NCBI GenBank assembly: GCA_963977065.1
Contig: CAXBNF010000006.1
Location: 1-64,000, forward strand
Direction of reading: 5' to 3'
Length of the DNA stretch: 64,000 nt
Origin: Planktosalinus sp963977065
GTDB taxonomy: Bacteria; Bacteroidota; Bacteroidia; Flavobacteriales; Flavobacteriaceae
Shown: positions 8,401 through 16,338 of the stretch, in pieces
Numbering within the stretch: position 1 is the stretch's first letter
How the letters are laid out: each line of letters begins with the position of its first letter
The notes under the pieces: model-generated
The model's database searches: none
Told to the model about the DNA's origin: nothing
Seen by the model: the letters and a program-made list of their open reading frames with translations, nothing else
Translations under genes and position numbers: made by a program

Positions 8401-8928
8401 TCCCCCGGCTTCGACTCCGCTCAGCCACCGGGGGAGGATTTTTATGTTAGTGAAGACCAAGCTTCCAAAGACAGTTTAAAAACCCTGCATAAAACTATTA
8501 AAAAGGTGGAAGAAGACATTGAGAACTTTAGCTTTAATACTTCGGTTTCTACGTTTATGATTGCGGTAAATGAATTGACTGCTCAAAAATGCAGTTCGCG
8601 CGAAGTGCTGGAGCCATTGACGATTTTGATTTCGCCTTATGCACCGCACATTGCGGAAGAATTGTGGAACAAACTCGGTCATACAGAAAGCATTTCCACA
8701 GCGCCATTCCCAAAATTTGATGCCTCCCATTTGATAGAAAGCACTAAGGAGTATCCCATTTCGTTTAACGGAAAAATGCGTTTTACGCTGGAAATGCCAT
8801 TGGATTTATCAAAAGAAGACATTGAAAAAACGGTAATGGCCAACGAAAAAACACTGCAATACCTGGAAGGACGCACTCCCAAAAAGGTGATTGTCGTTCC
8901 CGGAAAGATTGTGAATATTGTAGGGTAA
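5485..8928 (+). CDS. leuS: Leucyl-tRNA synthetase with in-frame DUF559 nuclease insertion
   Basis: Class I synthetase charging tRNA-Leu in the cytoplasm. The HIGH motif appears as HVGH in YPSGAGLHVGHPLGY, the editing-domain threonine motif is FTTRPDTIFG, and KMSKSKYNVVNPDD is the KMSKS loop. I prefer ATG 5485 (MKYHFNDIEAKW) over GTG 5479, giving 1147 aa, about 150 more than I expect for a Bacteroidota LeuRS. The excess is one block at about 6358-6831, between AAVSFKV and MKIDVFTTRPDT at the start of the CP1 editing domain. It encodes a DUF559 nuclease-like domain between two palindromic elements. A third small element adds SPGFDSAQPPGEDF near 8402-8437. The frame is open throughout and all synthetase motifs are intact, so the protein is presumably functional and carries the insertion. 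The region GESAFVFRL onward is a normal lineage-specific LeuRS segment. Confidence 0.95.
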   Translation: MKYHFNDIEAKWRKYWEENQTFKAENQSDKPKYYVLDMFPYPSGAGLHVGHPLGYIASDIYARYKRHKGFNVLHPMGYDSFGLPAEQYAIQTGQHPAITTETNINRYREQLDRIGFSFDWSREVRTSNPDYYKWTQWIFTELFHSWYNKDTDKAEPIETLITRFTNEGNELVNAVCDDDIVPFTAEMWNAYDEEQQQKILLQYRLTYLAETEVNWCPALGTVLANDEIVNGVSERGGHPVVRKKMKQWSMRITAYAQRLLDGLNQIDWPQPLKDSQTNWIGRSVGAAVSFKVLPLAPSQGGGTAGYLTGKHSKISMLLDKAQEMRKSPTKAEETLWQEIRNKKLGDKFRRQQPIDTFIVDFVCLEKMLIIEIDGEIHKNQKDVDESRQLLLEVKKGYKVIRFSNDEVLNKIENVLEKIKTELNNRPSFKDKSSSPLLGRGAGGEDSEGSEMKIDVFTTRPDTIFGVSFMTLAPEHELVEKITTPEQKEAVEAYIEQTAKRSERERMADVKTISGVFTGAYAEHPFSKEPIPIWIGDYVLASYGTGAVMAVPCGDERDYAFAKHFNIPIPNIFDQDISENAFTEKEGFKIVNSDFLNGLGYKEANEKAIEELEKIGQGTGKINYRLRDAVFSRQRYWGEPFPVYYVNGIPKTIDHEHLPIQLPEVEKYLPTEDGQPPLGRADMWAWDAEKCVVVSNELIDHKTVFPLELNTMPGWAGSSWYLFRYMDAQNNDEFASLEALDYWENVDLYIGGSEHATGHLLYSRFWTKFLYDREFLKVDEPFKKLINQGMILGESAFVFRLNSNQTKNPIFFSKNFVEKVISEKKPFTEYKEYKKIENILIQENKTQKGFFWFGIDYETTWKNFTPLHSFVTFVNLSNELDIEAFKNWLPEYKEAHFITEVDGTFKVGRDVEKMSKSKYNVVNPDDICDQYGADTLRMYEMFLGPLEQAKPWNMAGITGVHSFLKKFWKLYHTSPGFDSAQPPGEDFYVSEDQASKDSLKTLHKTIKKVEEDIENFSFNTSVSTFMIAVNELTAQKCSSREVLEPLTILISPYAPHIAEELWNKLGHTESISTAPFPKFDASHLIESTKEYPISFNGKMRFTLEMPLDLSKEDIEKTVMANEKTLQYLEGRTPKKVIVVPGKIVNIVG
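6358..6390 (-). repeat. GC-rich palindromic element, left flank of the DUF559 insertion
   Basis: The core stem is CCCCCTCC / GGAGGGGG (6371-6389, joined by CAA). It is preceded by GTCCTCCCCCTAG. In reverse complement it reads stem, then CTAGGGGGAGGAC, the same order as the copy at 6783-6820, so the two copies form an inverted pair around the nuclease domain. Translated in frame as LPLAPSQGGG. Confidence 0.8.
6783..6820 (+). repeat. GC-rich palindromic element, right flank of the DUF559 insertion
   Basis: Stem CTCCCCTCTCC / GGGAGAGGGG, followed by CCGGGGGTGAGGACT. It is similar over its length to the reverse complement of 6358-6390. Translated as SPLLGRGAGGEDSEG, which parallels WRGAGGGLESEG in the BaiN-like protein. 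Confidence 0.8.
8402..8437 (+). repeat. Third palindromic element in leuS
   Basis: CCCCCGG (8402-8408) pairs with CCGGGGG (8428-8434) around a loop of about 19 nt. The tail GGGGGAGGA matches the tail of the other elements. It is translated in frame as SPGFDSAQPPGEDF in the segment before the anticodon-binding domain. Confidence 0.6.
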
Positions 8929-9005
8929 GACGAAATGACAGCCAAAAAAATCGGCAAGATTTTTGGTATATATCAAGCAATTAAAATTAAAAAAAGAACA
9001 AAACA

Positions 9006-9692
9006 ATGATAGGATATTATGTTTTAGCCGCGCTCATTTTTGGAGTGAGTTTCTATGTGAGCAATCGCTTAAAAAGCAAGTTTAAAAAGTACTCAAAAGT
9101 CCATTTGCAAAATGGAATGAGTGGTAAAGAAATAGCAGAAAAAATGCTGGCAGATCACGGCATTCGTGATGTACAGGTTATTTCCACACCGGGAATGCTG
9201 ACAGACCATTACAACCCGATGAAAAAAACCGTTAACCTGAGTGAAGGCGTTTATATGCAACGCAATGCCGCCGCCGCGGCAGTTGCAGCTCACGAAGTGG
9301 GACACGCCGTGCAACACGCTCAGGCGTATTCGTGGCTGGATATGCGTTCCAAACTGGTACCCGTGGTAAGCGTGGCATCTCAATACTCACAATGGGTGAT
9401 TTTGGGTGGTCTGGTTTTAGCTGCAGGAACTGCTTTTGGAAACACACTTCTACTGGTAGGTATCATTATGTATGGTATGGGAACCCTGTTCAGTTTTATT
9501 ACCCTTCCTGTGGAATATGACGCGAGCAATCGTGCACTGGCCTGGATGACCAACAAAAATATGTTGACGCCACAAGAGCACGCAGGAGCCAAAGACTCCT
9601 TAAAATGGGCGGCACGCACTTATGTGGTCGCTGCGGTGGGTTCACTGGCAACCTTGCTTTACTTTATTATGATTTATCTCGGAAGGGACTAA
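9006..9692 (+). CDS. YugP-like membrane zinc metallopeptidase
   Basis: 228 aa. An N-terminal membrane segment (MIGYYVLAALIFGVSFYVSN) is followed by a cytoplasmic part with the zinc-protease motif HEVGHAVQHAQ (about residues 96-106), where two His and the Glu are the catalytic and zinc residues. Further hydrophobic segments lie around 125-180 and at the C-terminus. Length and order fit the YugP/DUF neutral zinc metallopeptidase family, whose substrates are not well known. It starts 78 nt after leuS on the same strand and may be cotranscribed with it. A terminator follows. Confidence 0.85.
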   Translation: MIGYYVLAALIFGVSFYVSNRLKSKFKKYSKVHLQNGMSGKEIAEKMLADHGIRDVQVISTPGMLTDHYNPMKKTVNLSEGVYMQRNAAAAAVAAHEVGHAVQHAQAYSWLDMRSKLVPVVSVASQYSQWVILGGLVLAAGTAFGNTLLLVGIIMYGMGTLFSFITLPVEYDASNRALAWMTNKNMLTPQEHAGAKDSLKWAARTYVVAAVGSLATLLYFIMIYLGRD

Positions 9693-9713
9693 ACATAAAA
9701 AATCACAAATGAT

Positions 9714-9772
9714 AAGCACCAAACCAGCCTGCCGGCAAAGGCAGGACCCAAAAGGGTTTTGGTGCTTTTTTA
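9714..9772. terminator. Terminator with a palindromic repeat in its loop
   Basis: Outer stem AAGCACCAAA (9714-9723) / TTTGGTGCTT (9758-9767) followed by a T run. It serves the zinc-protease gene and lies at the 3' end of the convergent hydrolase gene. The unusually long loop holds a second palindrome (9728-9745). Confidence 0.8.
9728..9745. repeat. Small GC-rich palindrome in a terminator loop
   Basis: CCTGCC (9728-9733) pairs with GGCAGG (9740-9745). Its composition is unlike the AT-rich surroundings, suggesting insertion of a repeat unit into the loop of an existing terminator. Confidence 0.6.
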
Positions 9773-10453
9773 TTTTATAAATGCTGTGATTTCTTCAGCT
9801 AAAAGTGTGATGGGAGCTTTCTCAATGGGATGCTGAACATCAGGTAAAATGAGGAGTGTTGCATTGGGCAACCATTCTGAAACCTGCTTGGTTTCAAGAA
9901 TGCTCACCATTTTGTCCTCATCACCAATGGCGAGTTTTACGGGTGTTTTGATTTTATGAAAATCATCCTTTTCTAAGGGTTGTTTAGTGCCCAAATCTAG
10001 CATCATTTGAGAGGTTTTCTCCAGTAGCATTTCCCAGGATTGTGGGTGGTGCCTATTCTGTAAAGCTTTCGCGAAAGCGGGAATCTTCTCCTTAATGATT
10101 TCAGGGTTGAGCATTTTGGTTTCCTTTTGGGAAATCTCAGGTGACCAGTCAAATTTGGTAGCCAGCGTAAAAATACTTTCCACCTTTTCAGGATATATTG
10201 AAGCGAGGTACAGGGCCACATAACCGCCCATACTATACCCAAAAAAAGAAACCTTCTCAAGCTGGTTTTCCTGAAGGTAGTTTAAAATTTCATCGGCAAA
10301 TTTTTCAATGGAAAATGTGCCGTAAAAGGGTTGACCCCCGTGCCCGCTGAAATTGATGTTATGAACCTCGAACTGCCCTTTCAAATACTCAGAAAGGGGT
10401 TCGAGCTGGTCTTTAGCACCTATGGCACCGTGAAGTAAAAGCAGTGTTTTCAA
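9770..10453 (-). CDS. Alpha/beta hydrolase
   Basis: 227 aa alpha/beta-hydrolase fold. The oxyanion region is LLLHGAIGAK, the nucleophile elbow is FFGYSMGGYVA (Ser about residue 72), a likely acid Asp lies in AIGDEDKMVS, and the catalytic His is in PDVQHPIEKAP near the C-terminus. The family includes esterases and lactonases; no specific substrate can be assigned. The gene lies just downstream of the saccharopine-dehydrogenase-like gene on the same strand with about 9 nt between them, so they may form an operon. Confidence 0.85.
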   Translation of the reverse strand: MKTLLLLHGAIGAKDQLEPLSEYLKGQFEVHNINFSGHGGQPFYGTFSIEKFADEILNYLQENQLEKVSFFGYSMGGYVALYLASIYPEKVESIFTLATKFDWSPEISQKETKMLNPEIIKEKIPAFAKALQNRHHPQSWEMLLEKTSQMMLDLGTKQPLEKDDFHKIKTPVKLAIGDEDKMVSILETKQVSEWLPNATLLILPDVQHPIEKAPITLLAEEITAFIK

Positions 10454-10462
10454 ATGTTAAAT

Positions 10463-11833
10463 TTATTCGTACACATTATCAGGGTTATACCCCAGATAAT
10501 CCATTTCATATTCTTTAAAGATGATTCCGTGGTCTTCCAGTTCTTTCAAGATGGGTTCATATACTTCTTTTGTGATGGGAAGTTGCACGCCGGGTGTGGA
10601 TATTTCTCCATTCAGAATTTTGAGTGTGGCAATGGCAACGGGTAATCCTACGGTTTTTGCCATAGCTGTAAAGATTTGGTCGTCACCTTTTATTACCATA
10701 TGGGAATCGATTTGATGTTTATCTCCATTGAGTTCATAACCAAATTTGTGGTACATCACGATCATATCTTTGTCATCGGGCTCGAGCATCCATTTATCCA
10801 TCAGGATTTTTTGAAGACCTTCTGCAGGAGTGGCATTTTTGAGGCCTAATTTTTTCTTGGGATTAAAAATATCCAGTTCGACCAGTTTATCCCACATCAC
10901 ATCATCGTGATCGATGTTGAGGTTATGGCGCATTTTGAGTTCAACTGAATCTGTTGGAGAATAAGGCAAAAACAAGTTTACAAAATCGCGATAACTCATG
11001 TCCTCAGTATCCTGAAGGCGATAAGAGTCATCGGTCATTCCCAATTGCACAAACATATTCCAGGCTTTACTGAAGCCTACTTTTCTAATGGTACCACGGT
11101 ATAACGTGAGAATGTCTTCCAGACCATACACTTCCCGATATTTTAATGAGTTTCTGTTAGCATAGCCTTCAAAACGGCCATAGCCGTTGATGTCAAGAAA
11201 TTCGGTTCTTCTAAAGAGTCTGTGGTAAGGAATGTATTTGTATTTTCCTTCCTGAATAAATTCGGCTGCACCACCCTGTCCTGCTAAAACGACATTGCGC
11301 GGGTTCCAGGTAAATTTGTAATTCCAAAGATTGGTATCACTTTCAGGCGCAACGAGACCACCGGTAAAGGATTCAAAAAGGAGCATTTTCCCTCCTTTTT
11401 CGCGAATGCGGTCTATGACTTGCATGGCACTCATATGGTCGATTCCCGGATCTACACCAATTTCGTTCATAAAGACAAGACCCTTTGATTTCACACGGCT
11501 ATCAAGGCTCATCATTTCATCGCTGATGTATGAGGCCGTGACCATGTTTTTACCAAATTCCAGACAGTCTTTAGCGACTTCATAATGATAGCGTGCAGGA
11601 AGCATTGATATGACAATATCAGCTCCATAAACAGCTTCTTTTCTTTGTTTTTCATTAAAAACATCAAGAACAACAGTGCGCGCATTGGGATGTTTGCCAA
11701 TCAAACTTGTTGCCGCTTTGATATCTACATCACCAATGGTTAAAAACAAATCCTCTGCATCAGACTTGTCCAATAGATACTTGATTAAACTGCTTGCCGA
11801 TCTTCCTGCTCCAATTATTAAGATATTCCTCAT
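10463..11833 (-). CDS. Saccharopine dehydrogenase family protein
   Basis: 456 aa. N-terminal Rossmann motif MRNILIIGAGRSASSLIKYL, then IVISMLPARYHYEVAKDCLE and NEIGVDPGIDHMSAM, which are characteristic of saccharopine reductase/dehydrogenase (LYS9-like) enzymes. The family reversibly joins or splits lysine adducts with NAD(P). In Bacteroidota these genes are common although the alpha-aminoadipate lysine route is absent, so lysine degradation or another aminocarboxylate role is possible. It is the first gene of a likely two-gene unit with the hydrolase. Confidence 0.85.
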   Translation of the reverse strand: MRNILIIGAGRSASSLIKYLLDKSDAEDLFLTIGDVDIKAATSLIGKHPNARTVVLDVFNEKQRKEAVYGADIVISMLPARYHYEVAKDCLEFGKNMVTASYISDEMMSLDSRVKSKGLVFMNEIGVDPGIDHMSAMQVIDRIREKGGKMLLFESFTGGLVAPESDTNLWNYKFTWNPRNVVLAGQGGAAEFIQEGKYKYIPYHRLFRRTEFLDINGYGRFEGYANRNSLKYREVYGLEDILTLYRGTIRKVGFSKAWNMFVQLGMTDDSYRLQDTEDMSYRDFVNLFLPYSPTDSVELKMRHNLNIDHDDVMWDKLVELDIFNPKKKLGLKNATPAEGLQKILMDKWMLEPDDKDMIVMYHKFGYELNGDKHQIDSHMVIKGDDQIFTAMAKTVGLPVAIATLKILNGEISTPGVQLPITKEVYEPILKELEDHGIIFKEYEMDYLGYNPDNVYE

Positions 11834-11909
11834 TCTAATTTTGTAAATTTGAGACTTGAATTATTAGGATACGAATGTAGTAAATTGTTCACGTTTCAAA
11901 AAAGGAAGT

Positions 11910-12299
11910 ATGTATAAAAATATGGTTATTTCGGGAGCGGTGTTTGCGATGCTGTCTGTAGTTTTTGGTGCTTTTGGTGCACATACATTAAAATCAATGA
12001 TAACTACTGATGCTTTGGCTACTTTTGAAGTGGGAGTGAGGTATCAAATGTATCATGCGCTTGGACTTCTATTTATTGGAATGTCTCATTTGCTCAAACG
12101 ATCTGTTCAAAAGCCGGTTTTTATTTTATTTACATTAGGAATTTTCTTATTTTCAGGATCCATTTACCTGCTTTCTCTCAATGCCCTATTGCCATTTGAT
12201 GCTCAAGTGATTGGATTTGTCACGCCTCTTGGCGGTACTTGCTTTATCATTGGCTGGTTGTACTTTTTGTTGAAAATTTTTAAGTTAAAGTCGATATAA
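11910..12299 (+). CDS. DUF423 family membrane protein
   Basis: 129 aa small integral membrane protein. The opening VISGAVFAMLSVVFGAFGAHTLK is the DUF423 (YgdD-like) signature, and four hydrophobic segments follow. Function is unknown. It is transcribed divergently from the saccharopine-dehydrogenase-like gene, with a 76-bp shared upstream region. Confidence 0.85.
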   Translation: MYKNMVISGAVFAMLSVVFGAFGAHTLKSMITTDALATFEVGVRYQMYHALGLLFIGMSHLLKRSVQKPVFILFTLGIFLFSGSIYLLSLNALLPFDAQVIGFVTPLGGTCFIIGWLYFLLKIFKLKSI

Positions 12300-12337
12300 A
12301 TCTTCTTTTTTTAAGGGCTTTCTACCTAAATATTTTT

Positions 12338-12345
12338 TACTTTTG
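12338..12345 (+). promoter_or_regulatory. Candidate -7 promoter element for pckA
   Basis: TACTTTTG fits TAnnTTTG and lies 30 nt upstream of the ATG. Confidence 0.5.
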
Positions 12346-12375
12346 TAGCCCACAACAATCCTATAAAAATAAGTT

Positions 12376-13974
12376 ATGGTCAATAGTAACCAAGCAACTA
12401 AAACGATTTCGCTGGACAACTACGGAATCAAAAACGCAAAAGTTAACTACCAACTCTCTCCGGATGAACTCCACAAAATCACCATCGATAAAGGCCAAGG
12501 CGTTGAAGCAAATTCAGGCGCATTAGCTGTTAATACAGGTGAATTTACAGGACGTTCGCCCAAAGACAGGTTTATTGTAAAAGACGACATCACCCGTGAT
12601 AAAGTATGGTGGGGCAATATCAATATTCCTTTTCCCACAGATATGTTTGACAAATTATATGACAAGGTCACAGATTATCTTTCCGGAAAAGAACTGTTTG
12701 TGAGAGACAGTTATGCCTGTGCACATGACGATTTGAGATTGAACATTCGTGTGGTCAATGAATACCCCTGGTCCAACTTGTTTGCTTACAATATGTTCTT
12801 GCGTCCTGAAGAAAGTGAATTGGCAGGCTTTTCACCGGACTGGCTGGTGATTAACGCTCCCGGTTTTATGGCAGACCCTGATGAAGACGGAACTCGTCAG
12901 CACAATTTTGCCATCCTTAACTTTACAAAAAAAATTGCCTTAATCGGCGGAACGGGCTATACCGGTGAAATCAAAAAAGGAATATTCTCAGCCTTGAACT
13001 TCATTCTGCCCGTTGATAAAAATACCTTACCGATGCATTGCTCAGCCAATGTGGGTGAAGACGGTGAAACCGCTATTTTCTTTGGTCTTTCCGGAACAGG
13101 AAAAACAACTCTTTCTGCAGATCCCAACCGAAAATTGATTGGTGACGATGAGCACGGCTGGACTTCAGACAATAAGATATTCAACTTTGAAGGTGGTTGT
13201 TATGCCAAGGTAATTAACCTAACCGAAGAACAAGAACCTGATATTTACAGGGCCATTAAAAAAGGAGCGATTCTGGAGAATGTGATTATGGATGGCAATG
13301 GTGAAGTGGACTTTAAAGACATCACCATAACGCAGAACACCCGTGTGAGTTATCCCATTTATCACATTGACAATATTCAAACCCCATCGATTGCTGAAAA
13401 CCCAAAGAATATATTTTTCCTCACGGCAGATGCTTTTGGTGTATTGCCTCCCATATCAAAATTAACACCGGGACAGGCGGCTTATCACTTCATAAGTGGT
13501 TATACTGCCAAAGTAGCCGGTACTGAAGCGGGCGTGGACGAACCTATGCCTAACTTCTCTGCTTGTTTTGGAGCACCCTTTATGCCACTACATCCCACCA
13601 AATATGCTGAAATGCTCAGCAAAAAAATGAAGGATGCAGGCGTTAATGTCTGGTTAATTAATACAGGTTGGACAGGGGGTCCTTATGGAATTGGAAGCAG
13701 AATGAAACTAAAATACACCCGAGCTATGATTACCGCAGCGATGAATGGTGAATTAAATGATGTAAATTTTGAGCAACATCCTATATTTGGACTTGCAATG
13801 CCCACACATTGTCCCAACGTGCCGGACGAAGTGCTAAATCCAAAAAGCACCTGGAAAAATGCCAAAGCTTATGATGTACAAGCCAAAGAGCTCGCAGCTT
13901 CTTTCAGGGAAAACTTTGCCAAGTTTGAGTCGTATGCCAATAAAGAAATTCTTGGCGGTGCTCCCATGGGTTAA
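12376..13974 (+). CDS. pckA: Phosphoenolpyruvate carboxykinase (ATP)
   Basis: 532 aa, the usual length. It converts oxaloacetate plus ATP to phosphoenolpyruvate and CO2, the first committed step of gluconeogenesis. The kinase-1a P-loop is GLSGTGKTTLSADP (about residues 238-251), followed by the Mg/Mn motif LIGDDEHGW. The N-terminal substrate loop TGEFTGRSPKDRFIV is present. The start is ATG with a candidate -7 element nearby, and a strong hairpin terminator follows. Single-gene transcription unit. Confidence 0.97.
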   Translation: MVNSNQATKTISLDNYGIKNAKVNYQLSPDELHKITIDKGQGVEANSGALAVNTGEFTGRSPKDRFIVKDDITRDKVWWGNINIPFPTDMFDKLYDKVTDYLSGKELFVRDSYACAHDDLRLNIRVVNEYPWSNLFAYNMFLRPEESELAGFSPDWLVINAPGFMADPDEDGTRQHNFAILNFTKKIALIGGTGYTGEIKKGIFSALNFILPVDKNTLPMHCSANVGEDGETAIFFGLSGTGKTTLSADPNRKLIGDDEHGWTSDNKIFNFEGGCYAKVINLTEEQEPDIYRAIKKGAILENVIMDGNGEVDFKDITITQNTRVSYPIYHIDNIQTPSIAENPKNIFFLTADAFGVLPPISKLTPGQAAYHFISGYTAKVAGTEAGVDEPMPNFSACFGAPFMPLHPTKYAEMLSKKMKDAGVNVWLINTGWTGGPYGIGSRMKLKYTRAMITAAMNGELNDVNFEQHPIFGLAMPTHCPNVPDEVLNPKSTWKNAKAYDVQAKELAASFRENFAKFESYANKEILGGAPMG

Positions 13975-13992
13975 TCTTGAAAATAAATAGAT

Positions 13993-14029
13993 AAAAAAAG
14001 CGACACTTTAAAAAGTGCCGCTTTTTTTA
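13993..14029. terminator. Bidirectional terminator between pckA and hemD
   Basis: Seventeen-base arms (13993-14009 and 14012-14028) pair with one mismatch. A-run and T-run on the two sides make it usable from both strands by the convergent genes. Confidence 0.9.
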
Positions 14030-14047
14030 ATTCTATCTTATTGTCAA

Positions 14048-14797
14048 TTATTTCTTTTTATTGGCCTCCACGATGTACTTCTCCAATGCCATGGTCATCG
14101 AAGGTGTTTCTGGAGTAGGAGCTTGAATGTCCACACGCAAACCACTTTCTTTAGCGGCCTGTACTGTGGTGTTTCCAAATACGGCTATGCGTGTTTCATT
14201 TTGTTCAAAATCAGGGAAATTCTCAAAAAGTGATTTGATACCGCTGGGGCTAAAAAACACCAGAATATCATAGTATACATCTTTCAGGTCTGAAAGGTCA
14301 CTTACCACAGTTTTATAGAATGTGGCTTGCTTCCACTTAACTTTAAGCGCGTTTAAAGTTTCAGGAACATCTGGTTTTAAAACATCTGAACATGGTAATA
14401 AGAAGCTTTCATTCTTGTATTTTTTAATCATTGGAGAAAGTTCCGAAAAGGTACGTTTCCCCACATAAATCTTACGTTTTCTATAAACAACATATTTTTG
14501 AAGATAAAAAGCCACGGCTTCAGACAGGCAAAAGTATTTCAATGTATCAGGAACTTTAAAGCGCATTTCTTCAGCAATTCTAAAAAAATGATCCACAGAG
14601 TTTCTGCTGGTGAGAATAATTGCGGTATAATTATTCAAGTCAACTTTCTGAGCTCTTACATCTTTACTGGAAACCCCCTCAACGTGAATAAAGGGTCTGA
14701 AATCAATTTTTACTTTTTGCTTATCTACAAGTTCAAAGTAAGGAGAGTTTTCGATAATAGGTTCTGGTTGGGAAACCAAAATTGTTTTCACTTTCAT
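14048..14797 (-). CDS. hemD: Uroporphyrinogen-III synthase
   Basis: 249 aa, HemD fold. It closes hydroxymethylbilane to uroporphyrinogen III in haem/tetrapyrrole synthesis. Visible family marks are AIILTSRNSVDHFFRIAEE near residue 60, DILVFFSPSGIKSLFENFP near 185 and RIAVFGNTTVQAAKESGLR near 205. The sequence is divergent, as usual for HemD. It lies immediately downstream of the DUF4271 gene on the same strand, a pairing I recall as common in Flavobacteriia. Confidence 0.85.
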   Translation of the reverse strand: MKVKTILVSQPEPIIENSPYFELVDKQKVKIDFRPFIHVEGVSSKDVRAQKVDLNNYTAIILTSRNSVDHFFRIAEEMRFKVPDTLKYFCLSEAVAFYLQKYVVYRKRKIYVGKRTFSELSPMIKKYKNESFLLPCSDVLKPDVPETLNALKVKWKQATFYKTVVSDLSDLKDVYYDILVFFSPSGIKSLFENFPDFEQNETRIAVFGNTTVQAAKESGLRVDIQAPTPETPSMTMALEKYIVEANKKK

Positions 14798-14825
14798 AAA
14801 CCTGGTTATTTTTTTGGTTAAAATT

Positions 14826-15506
14826 TCACTGTCTTACCAGTATCTTATACAATATAAAATAGGGTGAAATTTCAAGTGCGCAAAGATATAAAATAAAATA
14901 AAACAAATGGCCTCTCACTAACTTTTCCTGAACTTTATAACTGTATCCCAGTGAAATGATGTTGAAAACAACAATGATTACAACCATGGAAATTAAAATA
15001 TAAGTTGATGGAGCAATGGTATAAAGTAAAATGATATTGAAAATCAGAAGTAAAAGAGCTATTAAATTTTTATAACTCAATTTTTGATACAAATAAGTAT
15101 CCATATATTTTTCCACTGAAAAAAGGGTCGCGATAATCTTCTCAATGTAAAATTTCAAACCAATAAACAAGGTATAAAAACCAAATATTTGAATATATAC
15201 AATCTGATTTTGAAGGCTGATATCTTCCTTAATATAAACGAGAATAATAAATACAAATAAGGAAGCTGAGATTATTTGAACGAGAAGCAAAAGCGTGTTA
15301 AAAGGATTAAAAATTTGTGAATTTTTGCCGTGCACCAAAAAATATTTATTTGTGAAAATGAGCTGGATAAACTCATTAAATCGGGAGGCGTTTATTAGTT
15401 TTGCTGTTGCAACTAATGCTAAGCAGAGGAAGATTAAAAGTGTAATCCAATCAGGTATAGCCGTATTTCTAATAATTACATCCAATGCTTTGTTTTCTTT
15501 AGACAA
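14826..15506 (-). CDS. DUF4271 membrane protein
   Basis: 226 aa with about six hydrophobic segments (for example ITLLIFLCLALVATAKL and LIALLLLIFNIILLYTI). Length, the position upstream of hemD and the opening region match DUF4271, a Bacteroidota-specific membrane family of unknown role. It is divergent from the polyprenol-phosphate mannose synthase gene. Confidence 0.75.
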   Translation of the reverse strand: MSKENKALDVIIRNTAIPDWITLLIFLCLALVATAKLINASRFNEFIQLIFTNKYFLVHGKNSQIFNPFNTLLLLVQIISASLFVFIILVYIKEDISLQNQIVYIQIFGFYTLFIGLKFYIEKIIATLFSVEKYMDTYLYQKLSYKNLIALLLLIFNIILLYTIAPSTYILISMVVIIVVFNIISLGYSYKVQEKLVRGHLFYFILYLCALEISPYFILYKILVRQ

Positions 15507-15579
15507 ATTTACTTTAAAATAAACGCATTTTATCAGCAGCTATAACATTTTTTAAACAAGCTGTCAATATAAAAATGAG

Positions 15580-15587
15580 TACATTTG
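15580..15587 (+). promoter_or_regulatory. Candidate -7 promoter element for the mannose synthase/pyrC unit
   Basis: TACATTTG fits TAnnTTTG and lies 16 nt upstream of the ATG at 15604. Confidence 0.5.
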
Positions 15588-15603
15588 TGCAAAAATTTGG
15601 GGA

Positions 15604-16335
15604 ATGTCCAAAGCACTGGTTGTTATACCAACATATAACGAAATCGAAAACATAGAACGACTGATTCGAAATGTTTTTTCGCTACAACGAAATTTCGAAA
15701 TACTGGTTGTTGACGATAATTCGCCCGATTTGACATCAAAAAAGGTGGAGGAACTCCAAAAAGAATTTCCTGAAAAACTACACCTGCTTTTGAGAGCTGA
15801 AAAAACAGGATTGGGCACAGCATACATCGCCGGGTTTAAGTGGGCGCTAGCAAGAAAATATGAGTTTATTTTTGAAATGGATGCCGACTTTTCACACAAT
15901 CCGAACGACTTGATTAGGCTTTACAACGCTTGTGAAAAACAGGAATATGAGGTCGCTATTGGTTCCCGCTACGTCAAAGGAGTCAATGTCGTCAACTGGC
16001 CCATGAGCAGGGTGTTGATGTCGTGGCTGGCATCTAAATATGTGCGATTCGTCACCAGAATGCCCATATTTGATACAACTGCCGGGTTTGTTTGTTACAG
16101 AAGAAAAGTGCTTGAAACCATCAATCTTGATAAAATACAATTTGTGGGCTATGCATTTCAAATTGAAATGAAATTTAAAGCATACCTGAGTAAATTTAGT
16201 ATTATTGAAATCCCTGTAATTTTTACAGACCGAACAAAAGGAGAATCAAAAATGAGTGGTGGCATCATTTCTGAAGCTGTGTTTGGGGTACTGTCAATGA
16301 AATTTAAAAGCTTGTTTAACCGCTATGAAATATAA
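15604..16335 (+). CDS. Polyprenol monophosphomannose synthase (GT2)
   Basis: 243 aa GT-A glycosyltransferase of the dolichol-phosphate mannose synthase type. The nucleotide-binding start is ALVVIPTYNEIENIERLI, the first acidic motif is VVDDNSPD, and the metal-binding DAD is in EMDADFSHNP. It transfers mannose from GDP-mannose to a polyprenyl phosphate at the inner membrane. There is no C-terminal membrane domain, as in the soluble Ppm1-catalytic type. It is followed after 3 nt by pyrC. Confidence 0.9.
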   Translation: MSKALVVIPTYNEIENIERLIRNVFSLQRNFEILVVDDNSPDLTSKKVEELQKEFPEKLHLLLRAEKTGLGTAYIAGFKWALARKYEFIFEMDADFSHNPNDLIRLYNACEKQEYEVAIGSRYVKGVNVVNWPMSRVLMSWLASKYVRFVTRMPIFDTTAGFVCYRRKVLETINLDKIQFVGYAFQIEMKFKAYLSKFSIIEIPVIFTDRTKGESKMSGGIISEAVFGVLSMKFKSLFNRYEI

Positions 16336-16338
16336 CGT

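Noticed and set aside
14015..14233. Plus-strand frame after pckA
   Set aside because: Opposite hemD, begins inside the terminator; a shadow frame.
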